NCBI GenBank assembly: GCA_950097015.1
Contig: CATNEN010000039.1
Coordinates: forward strand, 5,410,501-5,474,500
Reading direction: 5' to 3'
From: Macrostomum hystrix
Lineage: Eukaryota; Platyhelminthes; Macrostomidae
Length of the DNA stretch: 64,000 nt
Positions 24,986 through 36,879 of the stretch are shown here, piece after piece (position 1 is the first letter of the stretch; each line of letters opens with the position of its first letter). The notes beneath the pieces are model-generated. The model was not told where the DNA came from and ran no database searches. It saw only the letters and a list, made by a program, of their open reading frames with translations. Position numbers and translations under genes: made by a program.

Positions 24986-26139
24986 GGTAGAGAGGAGAGC
25001 GAAGAGGGTGCGGGTAGAGGGGTGGAGCAAAGTGATATGGCGAGTGTTGAGTGGCTTTAGATAGACAGCCTAGTCATGCGGGTTAAGAGTCTGTTCAATT
25101 GTCAGAACGTCAACTCATTCATGCTTTACTCAATTGATAGAAGAAAAGAAAAAATTATCGTAAAAAATAATTGGTGAATTTCGTTTCATTTTATTTCGCT
25201 AGCCTGTTTTCCACATTGCAAACTTCATTCTTTAATGCGCCATTCATTCTCGCAATGCCCGTTATAAAAGCTTTCTTTCTTCGCATATTTAGGAAATTAG
25301 TTTCCTGGATTTCGCTTCGAAATACTACTGTCAGTAGTCAGGCTAAGTAGTTCTGTCAGTCTATTAAAATAAATCATGCCTGACGCAATAATGGAGCTTA
25401 GAAATAAAATTTGATTGACAACAAGTGGAGATGACTCGTTGAAATATGGACAGAAAGATAAAGTGCCCTACAGAAAGATGAAGGACACATTATTTTAATT
25501 AGGCTGAGAATCGAACTCACGACCTCTCGTTCTGAAGTCCGGTGCTCTTTCCTAACTTTCCTAAGTAAGGGGAGAGATGGAAAGATGCGATACGAACTAG
25601 TGACTCAGCTGGGGATAGGGAAAATGCCTGGGGATCCGTTTAGAGATCCCAAAAAATAGAACTGCATGGGATCTTTATCCCGCCGAAAAGTGGGAGGGCT
25701 TCGCTTTTTTCTAGCGAGTGCGGCGCGGGTATTTCTTATTATGAAGCCGGCTCTGGGGATTTCAACCATTGCTTTAGTGAGCATTAATTAGTGCATTGGT
25801 TCGAATATATCCCCTTTCTCATCTTCCCCCCTGCCCAAGTCTATCGACAAACGGCCGCGTTGGCAAAGTGGTTATTTGGAGGGGTGAGTATGGACTCATA
25901 ATTCTTAGAACTGGGTGGGGGAATCGGTTGCGGGATTAGCTATTTTGGAGGCGGGTGGGACAAATATTCCCCCGGAAATTCTGGGATGAAAAGCAGCCAG
26001 ATAGAGAGAGGGAGATGACACAGTGGATTAACAAATAATTTTATTTATGAAATATATATAACTCTGTGCAGCTTGCCATTTTCAAATAGTAAAGTTTCAA
26101 CTCGCAGCATGCCAATAGGCTCCTAGCTTAATCCCATGT
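24986..26139. other. Unique spacer with tRNA-like fragment
   Basis: About 1.15 kb of unique sequence. It includes the tRNA-like fragment at 25501-25570 and an isolated A-box-like TGGCAAAGTGG near 25860 without a matching B box. No gene recognised. Confidence 0.5.
25501..25570 (-). other. tRNA-like / SINE-head fragment
   Basis: On the minus strand it reads GAGCACCGGACTTCAGAACG followed by GTGAGTTCGATTCTC, which looks like a tRNA anticodon arm and T arm with B box. The acceptor stem does not pair with a 5' strand, so I take it as a tRNA pseudogene or SINE head rather than a working tRNA. It differs from the other SINE family here. Confidence 0.4.
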
Positions 26140-26660
26140 CCTAATTATCCCAACATCATCATCCCATAGCCTCATTATCCCATAGCGTCATCATCCCATA
26201 GCCTCATTATCCCATAGCCTCATTATCCCATAGTCTCATCATCCCATAGCCTCATTGTCCCATAGCCTCATTATCCAATAGCCCCATTATCCCATAGCCC
26301 CAGCAATCCCATAGCCCCATTATCCCATAGCCCCACTATCCCATAGCCCCAACTATCCCATAGCCCCATTATCCCATTGCCTCACTATCCCATAGCCCTA
26401 ACTATTCCATAGCCTCACTATCCCATAGCCCCAACTATCCCATAGCCTCATTATCCCTTAGGCTTAGCCCAATTATCCCATTGCCTCACTATCCCATAGC
26501 CTCATTACCCCATTGCCTCATCATCCCATAGCGTAATCATCCCATAGCGTCATCATCCCATAGCCTCATTATCCCATAGTCTCACTATCCCATTGCACCA
26601 TTATCCCATAGCCCCACTATCCCATAGCCCTATTATCGCATAGCCTCATTATCCCAAACC
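26140..26660. repeat. 16-bp repeat (ATCCCATAGCCTCATT)n
   Basis: About 32 diverged units with CCCCACT, CACT and CATC variants. Confidence 0.93.
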
Positions 26661-28279
26661 CAAAAATTCCTCATCAGAAAGCAATATTCGCAGTGAAAAT
26701 ATCCCAGAGCCGCAGGTCTTAAAGCAGTAGATCGCTACCACTTAGCTTAGAATCGATACGAAAATTGCCACTTTCATCTAATGGACAAGCTGGGCGGGCC
26801 TATCCTTCCATTTCCTGGATATGTCAAATAATTCCTATCGGGTCTAGGCTCCATCGATTTTCTCACGCGCTTCAAAATGACAAAGTCACACCCAGTGGCA
26901 ACCTCTGAGGAAATGTTTCAGCCAGCCTTTTATCCCCACTTTTATTTCTCTCTTCCATCTTTTACCGACTGGCGGCAAACAATGGGAAAATTGTTGCATT
27001 TCAGGGGGGAGAGAACAGGTGTCTGCAAGAGTCTGGACTATTCACCCCAAGCATTAGCCCAGCATCCACCAGCTTCCTCTAGAAGCGGCAGGACTGTCAG
27101 TCAGTCAGCTCTGAGCAGGAGTAAATTTCCTCAATTTTAGAAGCAATTTTTTGGTAGGAAACACTGGGGGGACCCTTACTCACAGGAGAGAAGAGCTTAA
27201 GGCAGTCTCACCTTTGTGCACGCCAAGCAGAACTGCCAGGCCGCTCCGCCTCTCCCCTCCGCCACAGTCCCTCTTTCTGTCTGCAGTGTGGGCATCGATT
27301 TCCAAAATGCCCTGCCAACCAGCGACCAGCGCCAGCCTCTGGGAGCAAGTCCCGCACCATTCTACCCCTTGTGGCTAGCGATACTTGTCCCTATTTCTAT
27401 ACTGCCAATTCATTTCGTTCTCATCCTCCCTTCATAGGTTTTGCTGGATTGCCGGAAAAAATGCCGCATACTTTCCTGTTCCCAAACTGGCTGCACTGAC
27501 GTGTCTCTGCCCCCCCCCATTGCAAGCATCCGTGAACTGCACTTTGTTTGATTGCTTGTCACCTCCTTGCCGGTGATAACAGGCGCAGTGTAGTTCGATA
27601 ATTAATTTTTACCTATCAACCGCTTTCCCCGCCTCCCTTCTGTTCCCTGCTTCCTGCCGAAAAATTGTCGCTTTTCCACGGCCGTCGCCAATATTCCCAT
27701 GCCTCCCCAAGTCCTTTCCTCTCCTCTTCCAAATTTATCCCAAACTGAGCCCAACTCTGTTCTGTTTGGAGGAAGCGGGGCAAGCTGCATCTGTCCTGAC
27801 TCCGCATCTGTTTCTCTCCCGCCTCAGAGCGGCCCATTGTTTTCAGCTACCAAGGGCAGCCTCACTCCACCAACCAGGCCCTGCCAAGCCAGCTGGGTCT
27901 GCTGCTTTGGCGGCTGGCCACCCCACTCCACCCCACCCCCAACAACCCAGTGACATCTCTACTCCACCCGTTCAATCCAAACTCATAGGCTTAAAACACT
28001 GCTCAAAACTGTTCTCACGTCTCTGCCTTCCTCTCTCTCTGTCTCTCGCTCCCTGTCTGCGGCTGGCCACCCACCCCGACTCCAGCTCCCCAAAGCCAGC
28101 GCGCCACCACCCCCACCGCCAGCGGTGTTTCAGGCAAAAAGGGTCTCCTCTGTCAATCCTCCTCGTAGAGCCGGTTTTAAAAGGGCCCAGAAAATTCTTG
28201 CCTACCCTGCACCCACCACCCAGCCTGGTATCCGCGCGCCATCCGACAATTCAGCTTTGCTCCCCTTCCAGCAGCAACA
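26661..28279. other. 5' flank of PTBP, pyrimidine-rich
   Basis: Unique sequence. From about 27150 to 28270 it becomes C/T-rich, and it ends in an acceptor-like CTCCCCTTCCAG just before the first PTBP ATG. It may hold the promoter and 5' UTR exons, but I cannot place a transcription start. The short open frames here match no family I know. Confidence 0.45.
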
Positions 28280-31200
28280 ATGTCCGCCTATTTGTCATCA
28301 ACTTCCGCAGCCGCTTTTGATGCGGCCGCAGCGGCAGCCGCCGCCGCTGCCGCCGCAGCCTCTGTCGCCGCCGTCTCGATGCCGCCTCAGGGTAGCTCGG
28401 CTTCGGTGATGTCGCCAGCAGGAGCTGCCGCTGCGGCAGCCGCAGCCGCCGCAGCTGCCGCCGCAAATCCAATGAACAGCCAGATGTTCTCATACGGCTT
28501 TCCTGGGCTGCAGCAGCAACAGCAGCAGCAGCAGCCAAGTTTGCATCCGCAGATGCAGCTGAACCCCTTCATGTACTTTCCTGGCCAGCAGCAGCTGCAG
28601 CAGCAGCAGCAGTCGCAGCACTCAGGCAGTCAACTCAAGGTGATTAACTCTAACGATGGTTAATTGTTCATTACGAACTGCTCGATTAGTCAATTTCGCG
28701 GGTATAAAAGGCAAATATACACAACGCGCTGGAACAGAAATGAATACATAATTTTTTTTAGTCTGTCACCTGCAAAAATACGACAGCAACCTTTTGAGTC
28801 TCTGTCTGTGTCTCTAGCCCGTTTGTCTGTCTATTCAGCCTCTCAGTTATCGTTTAACAAATGTTTAACTACCGCGTGCAATGTATGCATATATATATAG
28901 ATCGTATATATTTATAAGTAGCTCACATAATTTTTTTGCATGAATTTTGAGCTAGAGAAGAATTATCTCCAAGTCTAGATATCTGCATATCTCGTCCGCA
29001 TCTTCAGCGCGGTCCCGCTGACGACATTCAGGCTGGCGGACCGAACGGCCATGGCGGCACTGGTGGTGTCGGCGGCGGCCTTAATCATCAGCACGGATGC
29101 CACGGGATTGGCAGTCCGATGGAGAGCCTGGACATCACCGACGCCAAGAAGGTTCAAGAGCTTTCGAGGGATGCATTTCTTAGAAAGAAATCTTGCCCAC
29201 TGGAAACAATAACCACCCATCCGCCCCTATCCGCCCTATCGGGCCATCATCCGCCCATCACCAGCCCCTATCCACCCATCACCCGCCCCCATCCGCCCAT
29301 CACTCGCCCCAATCCGCACATCATCCACCTCCCTCCGCGTCCCCTTAGGCCTATTTTCCGCCCCTATCCGCCCATCATCCGCTCCCATGCGCTCATCATC
29401 CGCCCCCATCCGCCCCCTTGGGCCCATCTTCCGTCTCCCATCCGCTCATCATCTGTTGCCAACTCGCTTCTGATCCGCCCCGCCAGGTCCGCCTGGAGTC
29501 GTCGCACGCGCCCGAGCCGTCGCCATCGCGAGTGCTACACATCCGCAATGTGCCACAGGAGTCCACCGAGAATGACATTGTGCAGCTGGGAGTGCCATTC
29601 GGCTACATGACCAACATGGTGCTGGCCAAGAAGAAGAATCAGGTGAGCGCTCTGCCCCACAGGCTTCCACTCTGCCCCACACCACTTCCCTACCCAAGAA
29701 CACACCACTCCACTCACCTAGAACACACCACTCCCCTCACCTATAACAGCCTCACTCACCCTAGAACAGCCTCACTCACCCTAGAACAGCCTCACTCACC
29801 CTAGAACAGCCTCACTCACCCTAGAACAGCCTCACTCACCCTAGAACAGCCTCACTCACCCTAGAACACCCTCACTCACCCTAGAACACCCTCACTCACC
29901 CTATAACAGCCTCACTTAGTCTAGAACAGCCTCACTCACCCTAGAACAGCCTCACTCACCCTAGAACAGCCTCACTCACCCTAGAACAGCCTCACTCACC
30001 CTAGAACAGCCTCACTCACCCTAGAACAGCCTCACTCACCCTAGAACAGCCTCACTCACCCTAGAACAGCCTCACTCACCCTAGAACAGCCTCACTCACC
30101 CTAGAACAGCCTCACTCACTCTAAAACAGCCTCACTCACCCTAGAACAGCCTCACTCACCCTAGAACAGCCTCACTCACCCTAGAACAGCCTCACTCACC
30201 CTAGAACAGCCTCACTCACCCTAGAACAGCCTCACTCACCCTAGAACAGCCTCACTCACCCTAGAACAGCCTCACTCACCCTAGAACAGCCTCACTCACC
30301 CTAGAACAGCCTCGCACCACAGCCTCACTCACCCTAGAACAGCCTCGCACCACAGCCTCACTCACCCTAGAACAGCCTCACTCACCCTAGAACAGCCTCG
30401 CACCACAGCCTCACTCACCCTAGAACAGCCTCACTCACCCTAGAACAGCCTCACTCACCCTAGAACAGCCTCACTCACCCTAGAACAGCCTCACTCACCC
30501 TAGAACAGCCTCACTCACTCTAAAACAGCCTCACTCACCCTAGAACAGCCTCACTCACCCTAGAACAGCCTCACTCACCCTAGAACAGCCTCACTCACCC
30601 TAGAACAGCCTCACTCACCCTAGAACAGCCTCACTCACCCTAGAACAGCCTCACTCACCCTAGAACAGCCTCACTCACCCTAGAACAGCCTCACTCACCC
30701 TAGAACAGCCTCACTCACCCTAGAACAGCCTCACTCACCCTAGAACAGCCTCGCACCACAGCCTCACTCACCCTAGAACAGCCTCGCACCACAGCCTCAC
30801 TCACCCTAGAACAGCCTCACTCACCCTAGAACAGCCTCGCACCACAGCCTCACTCACCCTAGAACAGCCTCACTCACCCTAGAACAGCCTCACTCACCCT
30901 AGAACAGCCTCACTCACCCTAGAACAGCCTCACTCACCCTAGAACAGCCTCACTCACTCTAAAACAGCCTCACTCACCCTAGAACAGCCTCACTCACCCT
31001 AGAACAGCCTCACTCACCCTAGAACAGCCTCACTCACCCTAGAACAGCCTCACTCACCCTAGAACAGCCTCACTCACCCTAGAACAGCCTCGCACCACAG
31101 CCTCACTCACCCTAGAACAGCCTCGCACCACAGCCTCACTCACCCTAGAACAGCCTCACTCACCCTAGAACAGCCTCGCACCACAGCCTCACTCACCCTA

Positions 31201-34200
31201 GAACAGCCTCACTCACCCTAGAACAGCCTCACTCACCCTAGAACAGCCTCACTCACCCTAGAACAGCCTCACTCACCCTAGAACAGCCTCACTCACTCTA
31301 AAACAGCCTCACTCACCCTAGAACAGCCTCACTCACCCTAGAACAGCCTCACTCACCCTAGAACAGCCTCACTCACCCTAGAACAGCCTCACTCACCCTA
31401 GAACAGCCTCACTCACCCTAGAACAGCCTCACTCACCCTAGAACAGCCTCACTCACCCTATAACAGCCTCACTTAGTCTAGAACAGCCTCACTCACCCTA
31501 GAACAGCCTCACTCACCCTAGAACAGCCTCACTCACCCTAGAACAGCCTCACTCACCCTAGAACAGCCTCACTCACCCTAGAACAGCCTCACTCACCCTA
31601 GAACAGCCTCACTCACCCTAGAACAGCCTCACTCACCCTAACAAAAAGCAAAGCCGCATTCTCTATGCAGGATTTTCAATCATAAACGAAAAATGCCTTT
31701 TTATATAATAATATTTTAGATGATGAAACCGCAGAGATTCAAAATTTATGGGTGTGGCTTAGCCCATGTTTCTTCCTCTCTCTTCCCTCCCGTCTTATCC
31801 CCATCGGTCTCCAATGAGAAAAGCAAGCAGGAAAATAAAAATCTCAATGATTCAAGCCAGGCACGCATGCCAGGCAGTGAGCACACTATTCTACAGTGCT
31901 CAGCATTTTTTATCAGTATCTGAGCAGATTAGCAATGAATTTCAGCAATCGATAGCTGTGCTGAGTGGACTGGTTGGCCATGGTTGAGCAGCCACAATGG
32001 ACACACCTGCTGCTAGGCTAGAATGACACAATAGCTTCCCTCTATAGCCGATTATTTGTTATAACTGAAAGAATTGGAGAATGGGAAGGCTGCAGTTTTC
32101 TGTTTGCTCAGCCACCAAATACTGCGCTCCGGCTTTCTGTTGGTTTCAATTCCGGGCTGGGTGACTGGCGGGCGGGAGGAGGCTCATTCTAGGAAAGCAG
32201 ATACTCCTAGAGCTCACGTTTGGGACCCACAGGTATGCCAGCACTGGAATTCGCAATCGAGACAGCTTTTTCTGCTTTTACTAGAATTGATGATTTCTCC
32301 TCCAGACACGTCAAGCCAGCTTTTTTATCTCATCACCAATAAACAGAAATTTTCCACCGACCCAACATCCGTGGGGACAGGAATGCGACTGAAATATAGA
32401 CAGGCAGACACGAAAACAATTCACTTCTGCTGCTGCTGCTGCTGCAAATCCTCAAATCTAGAGTGCTGACAATTATCATCGAAGCCATCGAAGCAGCGCT
32501 GCGAGAATCCTTGAGATCACAAAAGTTAGGAGAGACACGGTATATTGTTGGCTGATGCAGCAGCAGTCGAGGGGGAGCTGGCTGGTTGGCACTCTGAGCA
32601 CTGAGCAGTACCTGAGCCAGAACGCTCACAACCCCACCTCCGCTCTCAGTCCTCTGTCTCTGTCTGTCTCGCTCTTGACACTGAAGCAAAAAAGCACCCC
32701 TTTGTTTCCGAAAGCCCCGTCAGCCTAAAAGCATTGTTCCATGCCAGAACTGATGGGGGAGGGAAGGAGGTACGCATTGGTCTGGGACCAGTGTAACTTC
32801 TAGCTGGCTGGCTCTTAACATTATTCCTATCTTTCAGTTTCCCTTCCGCTGGTAGTGGGGAGTGGAGTACAGCCAGCGCTCACCTCACCAGCGCTCTCAG
32901 CCCCCCCCACCGGCAGGAGAGGAGACGGCAGATGCTCGACTCTGGGAAAAAAACAGAGAGAGACCCCAGCAGATGGGAAGAGAAACGAGGACTGGGGGGG
33001 AGAAATGTTTGCTAAAGCATCGAATCCCATTCTGCCTGGGCGCAGAGCCGGTGCCACACTTCCTGAGCAGTTCAGGGCGAGTTGGAACAAAAGCCATCAG
33101 CCCAGGCCGACTCAAACTGCCACGCAAGCTCTCCGCTGAGCAAACAAAGGCCCCGCAGGCAAGGCTTTCCACATCGGGCCCAATGAAGCGATGCGGAGCG
33201 GCCCAGATGTTGCCCGCCCTGAGCTGCTCAGCGTTGTGTAGTGGGGACAGAAACGGAAAGCATATTTCTTTTAGCGCATTGCTGCTCAGCACCACAGCTC
33301 AGGCGAAGCCGGTGGGGATCCAGTTTATAGCTTCATCAGTGCAACGAGTCGTCATTCTTTAAATCCGGGCTGAAAGCACTGAATGCGTTTACTTCTTTTT
33401 TTCATATTTTTCTGTTTGCTTTTCGTTTTGGTCTCCGTCATTGCCCAAATGAAACTCTACCCCACCCATTTAGACCTATTTTTATTACAATTCTCTCTTT
33501 TACAGAGGTACCGTCTCTTTTATCTCTTTTATCGTTTCCCCTATGTCACTCACAGCTTCCCCCGTGTCACTCACAGTTTCCGCTCTTTCACTCACAGCTT
33601 CCGCCATGTCACTCACAGTTTCCGCTCTTTCACTCACAGTTTCCCCCATGTCACTCACAGCTTCCCCCGTGTCACTCACAGTTTCCGCTCTTTCACTCAC
33701 AGTTTCCTCCATGTCACTCACAGTTTCCTCCATGTCACTCACAGTTTCCGCTCTTTCACTCACAGTTTCCTCCATGTCACTCACAGTTTCCGCTCTTTCA
33801 CTCCCAGTTTCCGCTCTTTCACTCACAGTTTCCGCTCTTTCACTCACAGTTTCCGCTCTTTCACTCACAGTTTCCGCTCTTTCACTCACAGTTTCCGCTC
33901 TTTCACTCACAGTTTCCGCTCTTTCACTCACAGTTTCCGCTCTTTCACTCACAGTTTCCGCTCTTTCACTCACAGTTTCCGCTCTTTCACTCACAGTTTC
34001 CGCTCTTTCACTCACAGTTTCCGCTCTCTACCCTAGCAACTCCGCTCCTCTCCCTCACAATCCTCTAACTGCATATTCCCCGATAAATTCCGTCGAATTT
34101 CCCAGGCCCTGCTGGAAATGAAGACCCAGGAGGCTGCCACGAAGATGATCGAATACTATAGCCAGCATCCGGCCAGTATTCGCGGTCGAACCATCATCAT

Positions 34201-34530
34201 TCAGTACTCAAACCATCCCGAGCTGAAGACTGAGCAGCCGGTGAGTGACTGACTGACTGATTAATTGCTTGATTGATTGATGGTTGATTGCTTGTTTAAT
34301 TGGTCGATTGATTGATTGATGGATTGATTGATTGCTTGATTAATTAATTCGTTGATTGAGTGATTCGTCAATCGATCATCAAAATTGATGATCGATTGAT
34401 TGCTTGATTGAGGATTGATTGTTCGATTGATTGATTGATTGGTTGATTGATTGCTTGATTGAGGATTGATGATCGATTGATTGCTTGATTGAGGATTGAT
34501 GATCGATTGATTGCTTGATTGCTTGATTGC

Positions 34531-34569
<39 letters not shown>

Positions 34570-34654
34570 AGGATTGATTGTTCGATTGATTGCTTGATTG
34601 ATTGATTGATGATCGATTGATTGCTTGATTGAGGATTGATGATCGATTGATTGC

Positions 34655-34697
<43 letters not shown>

Positions 34698-36842
34698 AGG
34701 ATTGATTGTTCGATTGATTGCTTGATTGGGGATTGATGATCGATTGATTGCTTGATTGAGGATTGATGATCGATTGATTGCTTGATTGATTGATTGTTTG
34801 ATTGATTGATCGATCGATTGATTGATTGCTTGATTAATTAATTAATTGATTTCTACGCTGCAGAACGCCGCAGCTGACAACGCCGTCAGCTCTGCCAACG
34901 GCCTCGTCACCGCCTACGAGCAAGAGGAACCGCCGCCGGTTCTGCGGGTCATTGTGGAGAACCTCATCGCGCCAGTCACCATCGAGGTGCTGCACAAGGT
35001 GAGTGAGCCGCTTCATAGATAGATAGATATTTTTATGAGCCCACTTCGCTAGCAGCTAATCGCATTTCCATTGCCTCAATTTCATTGGCTTGCAGATATT
35101 CTCTCGGTTCGGAGCCGTCCAAAAGATTGTGATCTTCAGCAAGAACAGTGAGTAGTTCTCCACTGCTCTGAGCTACTCTGAGCTTTTCGGAGTCTGAGGC
35201 TATACCCACACCTCAATCTTCAACGTTCCCGGGCAAGAGTAGGGGAACAAAATTAAATTTCCTCCGAAAGTAAATCCCCACTCTTTTCATCCTCCCAGGA
35301 TCGCATGGCCAGCGTTGCTTGAGTTTTTGTTGTGTGTATTGCAATATCTCCGCAGTCTAATACTCAAGCTCACCCAGCTTGGGCCTCTTGTGAAAAGGAA
35401 TAGCCTTCAGGCGAGAGCGGGCTCTAATGTCATTTCTGGCCCCACAAACCCTTTCTCCTTCTACACTCTTTTTCTCTCTGCAAGAGGCAAATTGCAATTA
35501 CAGCGCACAGAGCTCAGTGGGTTTGCTTTCCATGCTGAGCCAGGAAAGATGAAGATTTTAATTAAAATTATCACTTTTTATTTTGAAATTTCCCGCGCAC
35601 ATCCTTCCTCACCTGGCAGACACGTTCCAGGCACTCATCCAGATGGGCAGCTCAACTGAGGCCCTGACTGCTAAGCTGGTGAGCCGGTGGCAGAGGCAGG
35701 AAGGCGATGGGAAACGGGATGGGATGGGAAACGGGATTGGATGGGAAACGGGATGGGATGGGAAACGGGATGGGATGGGAAACGGGATGGGATGGGAAAC
35801 GGGATGGGATGGGAAACGGGATGGGATGGGAAACGGGATGGGATGGGAAACGGGATGGGATGGGAAACGGAATGGGATGGGAAACGGGATGGGATGGGAA
35901 ACGGGATGGGATGGGAAACGGGATGGGAAACTGGACGGAAAAAAGGATGGGGAAACTGGATGAGAAACTGGATGGGAAACTGGATGAGAAACTGGATGGG
36001 AAACTGGATGAGAAACTGGATGGGAAACTGGATGAGAAACTGGATGGGAAACTGGATGAGAAACTGGATGGGAAACTGGATGAGAAACTGGATGGGGAAA
36101 AAAGGATGGGGAAACTGGATGGGAAACTGGATGGGAAACTGGATGAGAAACTGGATGAGAAACTGGATGGGAAACTGGATGGAAAACTGGATGAGAAACT
36201 GGATGGGAAACTGGATGAGAAACTGGATGGGAAACTGGATGAGAAACTGGATGGGGGAAAAAGGATGGGAACGCAAATAGCAAGCAGAATTATTTGGAAA
36301 TAGGTTGGGAAATGGGATGGAAAACGGGATTGAGATATTTTGAAAATAGGGAATGGGATGGAAAATGGAAGGGGATGAGAGTAGGAAACGGAATATTGAT
36401 GGAAAATGGTGTGGGATTGGCAATTGGATGGGAACTGGGTTGGGAAATGAGTGAGAAAGGTATAAAGATAAATCAGATGGGGAATGAACGACCGCGACTG
36501 GAAATGAGAGATGTGGATGGGATGGGATGTGTTAGATGACTCAGGAACAGTTTCAGAATGCCAAATCGTTTGCAACAAAACGGGACTCCTTTCAGATCCT
36601 GAACGACCAGAACATTTACAACGGCTGCTGCACTCTGCGCATTGACTTCAGCAAGCTCAGCAACCTGAACGTCAAGTTCAACAACGACAAGAGCCGCGAC
36701 TTCACTGTGGCCCGCGCCCCTGGCGACTTCCCGTTCGCCTATTTTGATCCCAATCTGGCGCCTCATCTGGGTGAGATTTCTTGGAATACGAATCTACAGA
36801 TTATTGTAGACCAAAGAATCTGTGCTCATATGAGTATGAGTA

Positions 36843-36879
<37 letters not shown>

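Noticed and set aside
25501-25570. Functional tRNA gene
   Set aside because: The T arm and part of the anticodon arm are present, but the acceptor stem cannot be formed and the A box is poor.
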